Source: Mansonella perstans
Taxonomy: Eukaryota; Nematoda; Chromadorea; Rhabditida; Onchocercidae
Length of the DNA: 64,000 nt
Assembly: GCA_037074765.1 (NCBI GenBank)
Contig: JBAMDO010000033.1
Coordinates: 248,001 to 312,000 of the forward strand
Direction of reading: 5' to 3'
Under the pieces are notes generated by a model, which was not told the DNA's origin, did not search any database, and saw nothing but the letters and a program-made list of their open reading frames with translations. The position numbers and the translations under genes were made by a program. Shown in pieces: positions 48,421 to 62,508 of the stretch (position 1 is its first letter; each line of letters begins with the position of its first letter).

Positions 48421-50960
48421 CTGAATTCAAACCGTAAATGTTTTGACTTCAAATAAAAAACCTGTAAAACAAAAAAGTGAATATTGAAATTCATCTTTTT
48501 AATTTTAAGCAAATTTCAAGCGAAAATTTAATATGAGGAGCTTAAATGTGCGAAAAATTGATTCAAATTATTATAATAATTAGTTAAAAATTAATTAACC
48601 AACTAGTTATTATTTTCTTAAAAAGTCAAGAAACGATTTCTGGATGATCATTACAACTATACGGGTGACACTTCTAATCATTTTACAATTGATTTTATCA
48701 GTTATTTTCCATCATCTTAAGCATACTCAAATGAGGCTAGATATTGCAAATTTGACTTAGCAATGATAATTGTTATAATAAGGGATTATAATTACATCAC
48801 ATTTTAACGGATCTTTATGGCAATTCACTTCCATACATTCAATCTAATCTTCTATAAATTAAAATAATGAAATTAGCCAAGAAAGCAGAAAAGCGGTTTT
48901 GGTTTTCCTAGAATTCCTAGAATTATTATTGCCAATGAGCAGAAATTTCAAAAAATATTCACTTCAGCAGATTTCGAGAAAGTATTACAAAAACTAAAAT
49001 GGTCAAAAAAGTAATTGTGTAGGATATTTGTTTCAATGATTTATTTAAATTTGAAAATTCTGCAAGAATAAATTTTTGCTAATAGAAACAAATTACAATC
49101 ATTATGAAATTGTGGCGAATGATTAACTGTAAAGAAATTCCTGCAAATGCAAATGAAATCATTTGTAAATTTTTAAAATTATTATTAGATGAATATTTTG
49201 TCAACATTTTATCACAATCAGATAAATTACTGTGACAACAATTTAAAGTTCTCAAAGGAATACTATGCATGGATGACTTATCACTGTAAGGCTTACAAGA
49301 TATTATTTCAAAATTATTTCTCTCCATAAATTCATATAGCCTTATTTTTATACTTTCAAGTGCTTTGAGGAGTTATTAATGATATAGGCTTACGTAAATT
49401 TTCTCAAAGTAGTAGTGATAAAAATTTATGTGGAAAATGCACGACCTAATAATAAGATAAATTTAAATTTAAATAACTATCCTGTTTAGCAAAATACTTA
49501 GACGCAAAGAGATTTAAAGCGAAAAAAATTCAAAGCTGGAATACTCAAATGAAAAAAATTCTTTTTTTTGAGTAAAAAAATACTCATAAAATAAATAAAT
49601 AAATAAATAAAAATATTTTTTACATTTAATGTTTCAATATGAATACTCTTGAATGCAACGACCAATTATTTTTGATCGATCGAATGCATACTCATTTACA
49701 ATCTTTCAGAATTCAACAATTTTTGAAACTAAAATGCATTCATTTATCATTTTTAAATGGATTAAATTAACCAGCATAATATGCAAAAATGTTCTCTGGA
49801 CATGGTATTATTGAGAAAATATTCAATTTCATTTATTTCACATTTTTACAATTTCACTCTTATTTTTTTTTTCTGATATTTTTCTGATATTTCATTCACA
49901 TTTACAATTTTCACTCTTATTAATTTCTGATATTCGAAGCGATCAATGCAGTATGTGATTAAATTGTGGTATAAAAGTTGAGATAAGTTAAAATATGCGC
50001 CTACTTAAAGTTTCATAGTAGAATGTTAATGATAGAAGTAATTTATTAAATAAACTTGCTTAATATTGTTATCATTTCAGCAAAACAACAATACATTTCA
50101 AGCATAAAATTGTATTGCAATTCAGCTATTCCATTTTCATCTGTCCTATTCTATCTTCTATTCTATCTTATGCTGTCGCATTTTATTCTATTCTATTCTA
50201 CCATATTATATCCTATTTTTCAATTCAAATTCAGGTATATAACAAACGGAAATGATTATCAAATCTAGCTTTAATAATTTATATTTAATTCAAAAAGAAG
50301 AATAATTAGAAAAAAGCAGAAAAAACAAAATAATCATTAGCTCGAAGATTATAATCTCGTAAAAGGAAAAAGTTGTTATTTTGGAGAACTAACAGATTTT
50401 GAAATGTTTTCCTCTAATTAACAATTGGAATGTAAGCCTGAAATTTTACGAGATAATGCGCTCAATAAGTAAACAAAAAAAAGATTAAGATAAGTAAATC
50501 ATTAAGAAGCACGGAAAATAGGGAAATGTAAGGAAAGCAAAAACAAATGTGATCGTGATTGCCATCATTTTTTGCTTTCTTATTTAACATTAAATCTGCG
50601 TTTTTTTTTCTTTTTCCTCTTCATTTTTTCAGAAATTTTTTAAAAATTTTTTCTTTTTCTCAAATTAAAACTACTTCACAATTATCTCTATGATTATCAG
50701 TAACAATAGCATGGTATATGTTTTCAACATATTCATTCAATCCATGTTTGCGAAGAATCACTGAATCAGTAGCTGGATTCAAAATTGAAAAAAGTTAATA
50801 AATTCCAAATTCTAATTTTTGAATTGGTTGATATTCAAACACTGAATTTGCATGCATACATGCGCTATGCTTCATTATTTACTACTGCACCGTTCGATTG
50901 CTTAATGTTTGTTCATTTGTCTCTGTTGTCATGGATAAAAGCCTTGCTACCTTCACGAAG
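48421..50960. other. Intergenic, 5' side of the flp gene
   Basis: AT-rich. No coding exon, RNA gene or mobile element is recognised. A short AAATA run lies near 49590-49610. Confidence 0.5.
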
Positions 50961-50964
50961 TTTT

Positions 50965-52880
50965 AAGTTATGCTAACAGTAGCGTATGCTTCTGCCAAGG
51001 TTTCAATCAGACAGATTGCAATTTTGGGAATCAGGCAAGGTGTGTTCACGGCAGAATGAGCTCGTTAGTCTTCGCGCAACCATCTTAGGAGAAAGAAAAC
51101 TCTTATTTTAAGCACGGACAGAGAGGACTCGTTCAGCTGTATAAGGACATCCACTTCGGAGAAAGATATTCTAGCCAAAACCTACGAACGAGGATTTCGC
51201 TGTCACCGTCTAAGCTTGCTATGCCTTGACAGATGAATCTCTGAAATGAAAATCTAAATATTGTATTTTCTTTACAATTTATAACTTTGGTAGCAAATTT
51301 CATTATTTTCATTAGAACTTCAAATATTTTCAGGAATCTATCCCCCATACTCAGAAAGCCTTGTAGCAACAGACGACAGACGAAGTGGCAGATGATAAGG
51401 TATACAAAAGCCGCAAACCCAACTCTGCATCCAGGCAGTTCAAAACTTTGATCAATTGAGATCGACCTGAAATTAATACCCAAATGACCAAGCAGTCTTA
51501 TTCAAGAAGAGCTGCTTGCTCCAAACCGAAAGCGCCCAGAAAAAGTGTTCATCATCAGGTTGACTAGTCGCATTCAAGCTGTCAAACAGAAGTTGTCTGT
51601 CTGTTGTTGTCAAACAAAGAAAATGAATCAAAGGCATAATCTCTCTCCAAAATTATTTTCCAAATTAACACTTGAGTGCTGGCGAACGTCATTTCGCTCC
51701 AATTGCCCACGAATTTTTCTACTCAAAATCGACATAGCTACTCTCAGCTGGTTCAGCGAGTTGCCGATTACCCGCTCTATTAATCAGGCAAACCTAAAAT
51801 TGAACGATATCTCTCACAAAATGGCTTCATGATCAAAAACTCCACTATATCCAACTTGACAATTTGCTAATAAGCATTCCACACACCTTCCATTTTGGAA
51901 CAAGCAAGATGTTGTTGTCATTAGCGCATATGTTTACACTTTACAAACTGACCCTACAGGAAGCAAATTCTACATTGACCTATTGCCTTACTCATATCGT
52001 TTCTGCAAATGGTAAAATCATAATTCTTGACAACTTCAACTTTCGAGAAGATCGAAACTTTGCAATCTGAAAAGACGTATTAGGCAAGCATGATGCTAGA
52101 ACCTATAATGACAACAATCGTTTTCTGCTAAAGTTTTATACAAAACAGCAACTTAAGCACATTGAACAGAAAGATAGTTTGAAGACAATCTGAATGCATC
52201 CTGTCATCTCATCGAGGACATCTTAGTGCGCTAAAGGCACATTCTAGGAAGCATCGTTTTGTTGGATGCTATTATCGGCAACGAGATAAACAATAGTAGA
52301 ATGGCAAAAGCATACAGAGCCTTCGAAAACTTCATAAAGGGATTCTGAAGAAAAGCATCAGAACTGCTAATTATAGAGCCATTGTGTACTTACTCGTTTA
52401 TATGTCTGAATTATGTGTCATCTGAAATCATCATTTGCCTTTCCAATGCTTTCAGCAGCACCTCCCGCTCAATCCTCAACATCCACTGCACTGATCATGT
52501 AACAAATGAGACAGTCCTTCAACCTAGGCAATTTATAACCAGCACTGAAGTCATACTGTTGAGAAGGCACGCAGTTGCGCTGGTTAGTAGCGCACGCCTC
52601 TTGGATGAAGGATCACTGCCTCCATCAGATTGTCCAATAGATAGATGCTCTGAAATAGCACTTCATCCTACTATCTGTAATGAACTCTAACATCCAGTTA
52701 GAAGATATGATAATCCATAATCCATTATGATGCCGTCTCCCTTGAGATTATCCTGTCGTAGAATCAACATCGTGAAAAAAAGATCATAAAAAAACCCATG
52801 CATCGCTCACACCACCTGAGCAAATCTTCCGCTTTACCATATGCAAACATATTTGTCTGTTCCGCACTGCCCTTCTTGCG
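50965..52880 (+). mobile_element. Decayed LINE copy with the reverse-transcriptase core deleted
   Basis: More G+C-rich than its surroundings. The 5' part reads as the apurinic-type endonuclease: IATLSWFSE (intact: IAALSETRFSE), VVVISAYVYTL, KIIILDNFNFRED (intact: KLIVLGDFNARVG) and DSLKTI.MHP (intact: TTWMHPRSR). At about 52.23-52.3 kb it jumps directly to the C-terminal third: KAYRAFENF, SRSILNIHCTDHVTNETVLQ, EVILLRRHA, then a zinc-finger remnant (CKHICLFRTALL). The RT palm, including the VLAPTLFS block, is absent. Stops and frameshifts are frequent. An AT-rich interruption lies at about 51242-51335. Confidence 0.8.
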
Positions 52881-52889
52881 GAATGAAAG

Positions 52890-55800
52890 ATAAAATTTAA
52901 GCATAATAGAGATGGACAGAGAGAAAAAGAAAACTTAATGTAAAAAAAGCAAAAAAAGTGAAAAAAAAACTGAATTTTAGTATAAAAAAGTAATTGATTC
53001 ATTTAAAAAAAGATAAAAAAAGTAGCAAAAAATAATTAAATTTCAATTAATTGAAAAATGAATGGCATTATTTATAATAGAAAATGATACTAGCAGTATC
53101 AAATTTGTTATGAATTCATTTTCAAATACGATAATATGAGAATAGTCTTCATCTGTGTGAAAATTAAAAATTTCTTTTAATATTAAGAATTATTTTTTTC
53201 TTTAATTTTGATTACATTTTCATTTCGTTCTGTAATTTAAGTCCTTACATACCTAAACAAAAAAAAAAAAATGCTTTATTAGAAGCTAATTCATAAATAA
53301 ATTAAATAGACTGCAAGATTATCAATTTTTTATTGAAATAATTGAAATGAGAATTTTAATTAATTTCTTTTTTCTTTTATATATGAAGTGCATACATTAT
53401 ATTAAAAGCTATCAAATATGCTATAAAATAAAGAAGTAGGAAAAAAATTAAAGTTATCTCATAGAATGAGCATTATAATATCTTTGCAATATCAGAACAT
53501 CGAATATCAAGTATCGATTATCATATATCTAATAATACTATTTAAAATGCATATACTCTATGCTGTTATTAAATACAACATAATATGTCCAAATGATATA
53601 TTTGAATGATATATTTCAAAAATCCATTTAATTATGCTAGTAGACAAAAAATTTAAGCATAAGCAAAGAAAACATTATCGAAAATGAACGATCATAAGAA
53701 ATTAATACAAATTAATCATGATAATAAGAATGAAAGCAACTTTCGAAGCCCTAATTAATTCATCCAATTAGTCTACGGAGATTCGAAATTTCTGTTTATT
53801 TTGAAGAAAAAAAGAGGAGAAAAGGAGAGAAAGAGTGAAGAGAGAAGAGAGGCATAAAAAAGCAAAAATGAATTAAAAAAAAATTTTTAGCTGTTTAAAA
53901 TTATTCAATTTATCCGTTCTCAATGTATCAAAAGCTCAAGAATTAAAACAAATTGCATATTTCAGCTAGAAGATTTAGCACACATGTAGCTCTATCATTT
54001 GCTTGTAATTATTTAACAATAAAGTGTCCTGATATATTATTTTAGTTAGCTGGACCCTTTTTGTTTGGAACATAAGACCTAATCTGGCCATACAATCTAC
54101 CAAAAAACCATCGAATTTAAAAAAAAAAAGCCAATCGCTGCAAGGTACATATTTCTAGGGTCCATTGATATAGAAACAATGGTTTTTAAAGAGCAACTTG
54201 GGCAAATGCTTCCTCCACATTCAAGTTTGTCTATTATTTTGACAGATGGGATGATAATTAAATTCTGGATAACTAAATTTTGGCATATCTTGCAATTTTC
54301 ATTTTGCTGGCATAAGGAAGGATAATATAATTTTAAAATTTGTTGCTTTGCTTTTTTTTTTTAATTTTTTAGTAAAAATAATTAAATTTTGTCATGTGCT
54401 TTTTTTCTTTGTTTTTCTTTCAATTAAATCAACCAAAATGGAATCTGATCAAATCTCCTATTAATTAAACATTAATTAATAAATGGAAACTGATCTAAAA
54501 TAATCTAGTTGAAGTAATTTATAAAAATTCGGCCTTCGCAAAAAAAAGAGTCATTTAAGCTTAGTTACTGTTGCAAGCTATTATAAACCTAATTCATTTA
54601 ACTCGCTAGCTGAATCATAGTTTAAACAATACAAAACGGAACAAATAAAATATGCAATGTAAATTTTCTGGAATAAATTTAATATCTCATTACTAACCAG
54701 TCATTATCGTACATTCATCTCTCTGGTCAACTAGTTAAATGGTTAGGTGGAATTAAATTGTGCGTTATAAATATTTACTATCAGAACTATTAAACCATTA
54801 AATTTCACCTGATAAATTATTATCTAACAATAACTATTTCGTTTTTCAAGATCTCCTTTAAGATCTCCATTATTATCATGCATTAGCCTGGTCATTTCTG
54901 GTCAAACTGGTGAAAATTATTGGATGGGAAAAAAAATAATCCAAACAAAATTTTAAATGATAAACAGACATTTGCTGTTAGAATTATCAGAAGCGATTTG
55001 AACTTCATCCCCGATAAATGATTATTTCGATCCTAAAAAGATTTCTGAGATCAATGGATAAAAGTTATCGATTTAAGAATTACGGCATTAAAATTTTTTT
55101 TACACTTTGAGCTTGAAAAAAAATGTTTTTTTTTGCACCATCAAATGTTTTGACATTTAAATGAAAAAAACCTGTCGGTTCATTTCTTTCCTTTTTTTAA
55201 CTTGCTCTTTTTATTTTCAATAAAATTAAAAATAAAAGTAATCGGGGGAAGAAAGCACGGACAGATAATCCAAGAAATTGTTGTCAAATTGTCTTTTGAA
55301 AAAAATTAATTAAAATTCAAGTAAACTTTTTTTCCTCAAGGCTAGAAGATAATTAAATAATTTTTTTTATTTTTTTGGCACTATCAAATTTTTACACAAA
55401 CGAATTTTCTCTCTAAAATAATTTTCTTGTGTGTTGACAAGAAAAAAATTATCACATTTAAAAAGTGAATTTGAAATTTAGTGCAACAGACGGTAAAGTT
55501 TTGTCTACTAAAATTTCGCAACACTGTTTTCCATTTATACATCATTCTTTTTCAAAGTTTTTTAAAAACGATAACTTGACGATTTATCATTTACAAATTT
55601 AATTATGTGAAACTACACTGGGTGAATCCTATCTGAGCAATCGAAATATGAAATTTGACAATTTACTGGGCAAATTTTGTGGGATATTTTCCAGCCTTGT
55701 GAGTATTTTTTTAATTTTGTCAACAGAAAGAAAAATTTGTCCCAAAGAATTTGGAAATGAATGAATAAACACATAATTTATTGATTACAATTACTTCGAT

Positions 55801-58800
55801 TTACTTACCTAGGCTACAAATGAGTGTATTCGATAAAATTAATTTTAATAACATTTATTTTAATTATAATCAATTAATTATGTTGTAACATTATTCGAAA
55901 TCAAATACGACATTCAAAAATAATTTTGAAATTTTTCGAATTAAAAGAAAAAAATTTATAACTTGCACTTATGCAAATTCACTTTTTTTAAAGATTTATT
56001 CATTTAATTTTTCAAAAATCCCAGAAATTTTCATTCTTCACTATCATTGATTAATAAATCTAATTGAACGATTATAATTATTATGTAATCCATATTTTTA
56101 ACCGAATTTCTATTCAAAATTATCTTTTTTGGGGAGTTTTCTTTTTTTTTGATTTATTAAAGTTATAAAAAATGTTAATAATTTTCAATCAATACTTTGT
56201 AATTTTAGTTTTAGCTTATTTTACTGTGTGCTTGGCTTCTCATTCAACTTTTGCCTTAGTTTGAATCACGATGAAATTTGAAATTTTCTTTCAAAAAAAA
56301 AAAAAAAATTTCAGTTTTTTTTTGTAATCGATCATTTATTTATATATTACCATTGTTCATCATTATTGTTTATTACTACTACTAATTATTAATTTATACT
56401 AATTATTAGTATATGTTCTCAATTTGAATTAATTTCTTTTCAATATCTAATCTTTTTGGGACAAATATTTAAAAAAAACAAAGTTTTTATTTCGAATATT
56501 GTCTTTTTGTTTTTTTAATAGAAAAGTTTAATTGAAAATCGCTGTCATTGCTGTCATATTGTCATTTACATTCAGGGATTACTTTAAACAAGCAATCTAT
56601 TCTACATTTATTCAACAAATTTTTGTTTATCAATAATAATTATCCTAACAACACAACAGTTTAATGAATAAAATTTCAATTGAAATTTTAATAAAATTGG
56701 ATTATCAAATTTTAACAAATTTATTAAATATTTGAATTTCTTTTTCTGAATAAATTATGCTGACATCTTGCTGTGACATCATACAAGGAAAGATAAAAGG
56801 AAAATTTGAATAATTTCAGTGGCTATAAAATTAATTTACCGCATTTAAAAAAAAAAAAAAAACTAATTCATTTTTTGAAATTTATTTTTTATTGTTCTGG
56901 TTAGCAATAAATCCATTCTGATTGCTATGAGTGAAAAGCTGAAGAATTTTTAAAAATTATTAACCACAACGTTTATGATTTGTGGAATATTTGTGAACAA
57001 TGAATGTGTGCTTAATTGGGGTAGTGATGATTTTCAACAATGTTTTCTTGCCACAGGTTATTTCTGTTTTTTTTCAAATTTTAGTGGCGTTAAAAAAAAA
57101 TTTAAAAATTATTTTTATAAAACAAAAAACGAACTAAAAATAAAAGCAAAAGGAGGTTAATTTGAAAATGAACTTCGAGTCAAAAATTTCTTTAATATAT
57201 TGTTTAAAAATAAATCTCTGGCCGTTTTATTCACTCATCCAATTACTACTGCTCTAGCTCTGACCATATTTTAATTTTCAAATGGACGAGATTTTCCAAT
57301 TGATGGCCATAACATGCATTTATAAGTGATTTCGTAGCACATTATTAAATGAATGCATAAACTTGATCTAATTAGTAAATCAATTTCTATCTTGATCCAT
57401 GATTAGTTGTCTGGAAGGCATTCATGATAAAATTATTATTTACACTTTTTTCTTATTTTTGCTTCAAAATTTCTGTTATTTATTATGATTATTCATAAAG
57501 GTGATAGTTAGTGAAACTTGTTTTGATCTGTTTTTGCTAACTAGTCAGAGAGCAGTAATTAATGTTATTGCAATTATGGGAGAAATTTACCCTTACTAAT
57601 TGTAGTTAATTTTTTTTAATTTCTAAATAAACTAGCAAAAATTTTCTCGAATATTTTTTTGCAGGTTGTTTATGAATAATTATTATTTGAAAAAGGAAAA
57701 TTTAGAAAAGCAATTTAATGATTACCTGAGAGAAAAAAATGTTCTAAATATATTTAAAAAGACAAAAATTGAGAATTTATTGTTTGCTTTTTTTTTTTGA
57801 ATATAATCAAGAAAAATTAGCAAAGTTGCATTTGACCCGAATGAATAATCAATTCCAAAGAATGAGCCAAAGGAGCTCATTTTAATCCTTATGAATTCCA
57901 AGAGGATGACTCAAAAGAGTCTATTTGACCCAATGAATAATTTTATTGAAGATTGATCCCCACAAAAAAAAAAAATTTCAACTTACGAAAATTTTAATAA
58001 ATGATTTATAACAATAAAAAAAAGAAAAGTTGACAAATATTTAATGTTAACGTATCCTATATTCTACGAGTTATTCAAATCGAATAATTGAAACAAATTA
58101 TTATTCTCTTTTTCTTGGATTCTTAATTGTCAAAAAATTTAATAATTCTTTTTTACGAGAAAAAATTTACAAATTATCGGTTAATTTTTGTTTTATTTTA
58201 AAGGTAAATAAAAGAAAGATTGCAAATTTGATGGTTAATTATCTTGTTCCATAAATGAATAAATGAACAACGGTCAATTTGCTCGATGAACATTTCAGTA
58301 TTTTTCCTCAGAAATTATTTAATAATTATAGCTCATTTGAACTTATCAGATTTGTTTCGCTTAGGAAATGCTGCAAAATATTTGAAATGCTAAAATATAA
58401 GAAATAGTCTATTAGGAAAAAAGCGTTTCATAGAAATTGCAAAAGTTCCATCAAATTGTTAAGCTTTTTTAAACTGTCAACTCGGAATAATTTCAAAAAG
58501 TTCTTACATTAGAAAATCAGTTTTAATAAAACTCGTTTTTGAAAAAAAAAACACTTGCACAGTAAGTAGAATTGCTTGCATTTTGTCATCTATCATTGAC
58601 GGATGATTGATGGTTTTGTTTGAAAATATAAAAGAAAATTGTTGCGTTTTAACAGTGAGTTATTACCATTCCGGAAAATTTTATTTCTTCATCAAATTAT
58701 CGGACTAATTTTTAAACTGTTAGTTACATATGGTAATTAATGATTGTAATTTCAGTTTTTTTTTTTTTTTTAAAATGTCAAAATGCATTTTTAAATTAAT

Positions 58801-59515
58801 ATCACTAATGATGCCAAGCAAGCTCTGTCTAGGAAAATTATGCCAAAAATTAATTTCACCCAAAATTCCATTAATAATTTCAAATGACATTTTAATAATT
58901 TCAAATGAAATTTTATTTACGATATCATATTAATGGTTTTTTATTTTTGAAGTAATATGAACCGATAAAGAAAAGAGGAAAAAAAGAAAATTTGCCAAAT
59001 ATTTCACAAGAAGTTAAAATTAATTTTTATTTCCCGAATTTCAAATATGTAAATACATGAAGCGTCGATTGGCACATATCACGAATCATTAACTTTCACC
59101 ATTTATGACAATAATCACCTGTTGAACACGAAAAACAATTAGTAAACAGTAATCAATAAGCAATAATCAATACACCGTTTGATTAAGAGTCAAAAATTCT
59201 AAATTTAAAGTGACCCTTTAAAAAAACAATGACATCACAAGAGTATGAATCATACAGACTTTTTTATCTAACCATATTAAGAATTTCTAATTGCAAATCA
59301 GCACACTGCACGCCAAGAACCTATCAAGAATCACGAGGTAATATGCCTTTAAAAGTGAAACTAATCATGTTTAAATGAGTAAAGAATTCAATGAACAAGA
59401 TGAATATCAAAGTAGAACACAGAATTAATAAAATTCTCAATTAAATTCACTTCAAACGTACCGATTAGTTATATTATTTATGTAAGTGGATTTATTTGAA
59501 TGCGCTGATGAGATT
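52890..59515. other. Gene-poor, highly AT-rich stretch
   Basis: About 6.6 kb with homopolymer runs and stops in all frames. No exon with splice context and no known element was recognised. A pair of GGACCC/GGGTCC-like words near 54050 and 54160 is too weak to call an inverted-repeat element. Confidence 0.55.
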
Positions 59516-62508
59516 TTATTCTGAGTCAATTTTTTTTTCAACACTTTTTTTAACCAAGACATCTTCGTCGGCATCAATTTTGTCGAACAAGTCAGATAAT
59601 ACATTGTTGAAAACTTCTTTCTGATCAACGTAAACGTAATGACCAGCGCCATTTATAATCTTCAATGCAGAATTATGATATCCTTCCACGTATGCTCTAA
59701 TAAATAGAATTATCCGAACTAAGAAAGTACCATTATCTTACATCCAAACATGAAACATGCAAGCATATTGAAAAAAAATCTCAAGCTATCTTAAAAGAAA
59801 CTTTCCAAACCTATCAAATTAAAAAGAATTCTTATACAAATTTTGAAAACTTTATCAAACCTGAACGTCAACATAAGAATTCTGTCTCTTATTTTGCACT
59901 TCGACACCTGAAGACGAATCAATCCAACTTTTACTCCCATAGATGAATGTCATTGGTACTTCACGTGGCAGATCAATTATTCTTAAAAAGAAGGCAACAA
60001 TGAATTATTAACACTTTAACGGTGACATCGTCATAAGTAGGTAAGCACAACCAAACAGAAAAATGAAAAAAGAAGAGGAGTTGGTCAGTTTGATGTTCAT
60101 AAATTATACTAAAGACTAACAAATGAGATAATCTATTAACCTTTTAATCATTGGTCTTTTGGCCCAGCCAAATGAAAAGCTCATGTTAGTGAATGCAATT
60201 TCGCCTGAAGGACTTTGAGCATTACACTGATAAAAGTATTCGTAAATAGCATCTGGATCAACACATCGAAAACGAAGACTTAAATCAGGTCGTACAGCTT
60301 TAATTATTGATACACCTGTAAAATATTTTTGCCACTATTCGATTTTCTCAATTTTTTTTCTTTTTAAATTCAAAACGTACCAATCAAAAAAAACTTACCA
60401 TACGGTCCTGCCCAACGTAACGCTGTCAAGGGATAAAAAAGAGACATCGCCCGTGCAGCAACTTTAATCCAAATGGGATGATTTTGCTGAAACTCTATCA
60501 TACAATAAATTACAATAATTTTTAGATAGTTTTTGCTAATAAGAAGTAATAAGAGGTTCACCAGCATTAAATATTTTATATTTAAAAGGGTAAAAAGGGT
60601 ACTAAACCTGTGGATGAATCTCTATAGGTTTCTGTGGGAATCCCCATGGATCAACCAAAACTAGATGTCGTACGCGTTCAGGATATTCTAGCGCAAAAGA
60701 TGCTGCCAGAAATGCTCCTGTAAATTGGCATGTGGATTTAAACATGCAATAATTCAAAAAAAAATAAGGAAAAAAAAATTCGCTGACCCTATAAAACTAT
60801 TGACTCCCAAAGAAAGAGCCTTCAGTGAAATAATACAAAAACTCTTTCAAAAATACAATTCATACAACTTCTGCAAGCATAACGTGAAATTACTAATTTT
60901 TGGATTCCAAACATCAATCCAAAAAAAAAGAGGAAAAAACCCTAACCGAAAGAATGGCCTACTAGAATCATTTTGTCAATTCCCATTCCTTTTCTCCAAT
61001 TTTCAATTGACTGAACAAACTGCAATTCCGCTAATGCAGGATCTTTGGAAAATGCAGGACGTGATGAACGTCCAAAACCTACAAGCTAAGAGAATATTCA
61101 ACAAAAACATGAAATTTTATTCGTTTCTTAAAATTGGAATGTCAACTGAAGATTTCTTTACAAAAGTATGTTATCTGTATTAGCAACCTAATAAATCAAA
61201 GCAATGAAGTATCCGTTTTTTTGCCAGATCATCAATATTAGCAGCCCATAAGGCTACACCACCAGCAAATCCATGGATAAGAACTGCTGGGACTCGAGCA
61301 TATGAAGATGTAGGTGTTTCAGCAGTCACTGTATATATCTGACCAATATTTACCTGGAAAATTAGGAAATGATAAACATACGAAATCGAATACTGATAAA
61401 AAATAACTACAAATGTAAGAACAGATGTACCATAAAATCCAAAAATGAAACATAAACAAACAACTCATTTAAATATAAAAGATAGTTTGACTTAAGAAAA
61501 AAAAATACCTTTAAAAATTAAGAACATGCAGATCTCTGATTTACGAAGAAAAAAACATGAAGAGAAAAACAATGCAAGGAATCTATAAGCCGTGGAAATA
61601 GAAACATACCGGTACAAACTGTGATGTAATTCTGGCTCGAACACTGGAAAATAAAAGAGACTCGCCTGCGGCTAGTGCTTCAACAGCAAACTGACTCCAT
61701 CGCCATCTTCGTCTGAAATTAAGTTTTGTTGAAAAACAATATTAAACTGTAATTTACTATAAATTTGTTATTCACAACATATTTTTACTCCAGATAATAT
61801 ATGAAGATGAAGCCACATTATCAATATCGGTGAGAATTAACCATTAAATCTAAAACTTATTAAAAAGAAAAAAGTATATAAAGTATTTCGTTGTATCGTA
61901 TATAATATAAAGATTTAATAGTGAATATCTTAAGAACTTTGAAGTCTAAATTTAACTAAACAAATTCATTATGCTAACAAGAATTATCTTCAGGCATTCA
62001 AATCTCTTTATGTTTCAATTTAATACATTGCTTCTTATTGTTCCATTGAGTACGTAATTACTTTAGTAAGATTTACTGCAAGGATATACTCTGCATTATG
62101 GCCATAGAAAGTATGGTCGATAACTCTGAACCTGTGAACTGTGCGTAAAGCTTAAACTGTTTTGTTTTTAAATCAAGCTTTTTTTCAAAGTAAAAACAAA
62201 TTGATAATGTCTATAAGGTACTTAATTACTTAATTCAGTACGAACAGACCTAAATTACTGAAATTAAAACTATGTAACTATTGTGAGAATGCTTAAAATT
62301 ATCCATTTAATGCAATGAAACTTTGATTAATGATATTGTGCATCAAGCAGTTGATAATGATTTAACATCGAGTTTGTCAACAACAACCTGCAATCAACTC
62401 CGAAATGGATAATTAATAACTTCAAAATTACTTTTCTACAACTTGCCTGTGCTGATGTCCAGATTCGGTACTGATTTCAGTAACATTATCAGTTTGTTTC
62501 ATCATCAT
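59516..62508 (-). CDS. ABHD4/ABHD5-type alpha/beta hydrolase, 366 aa
   Basis: Exons in order of transcription: 62508-62447, 61712-61610, 61353-61188, 61078-60947, 60717-60608, 60486-60399, 60315-60141, 59981-59861, 59659-59516. Motifs: VLIHGFAGG (oxyanion region, about 79-87), [12 protein letters not shown], nucleophile elbow GHSFG with Ser153, VDPWGFP, the family signature [11 protein letters not shown] followed by GWAKRPM, and GAGHYVYVD with His326 and the HX4D spacing. These place it with ABHD4 (lyso-N-acylphosphatidylethanolamine lipase) and ABHD5/CGI-58 (co-activator of fat lipase). Ser is kept where mammalian ABHD5 has Asn, so this is likely an active enzyme. Intron 1 uses a GC donor (ACAG|GCAAGT). 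The last acceptor (TTGAAG at 59660) is poor, but it gives exact spacing to human family members from SYV to GAGHYVY. An AATAAA lies at about 59491-59496 on the minus strand. Confidence 0.9.

Noticed and set aside
51133..51483. 116-codon minus-strand ORF
   Set aside because: Antisense to the LINE remnant, whose plus-strand reading recovers endonuclease motifs in order.
54050..54170. Possible small inverted-repeat transposon (GGACCC/GGGTCC words)
   Set aside because: Matching words are too short and there is no clear target-site duplication.
59660..59702. Upstream extension of the last ABHD exon from TATTAG
   Set aside because: No donor in the previous exon gives the needed phase, while the TTGAAG acceptor gives exact family spacing to GAGHYVY.
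60725..61183. 152-codon plus-strand ORF
   Set aside because: Antisense shadow over ABHD exon 4, which carries the catalytic GHSFG; Lys/Phe-rich composition typical of chance AT-rich frames.
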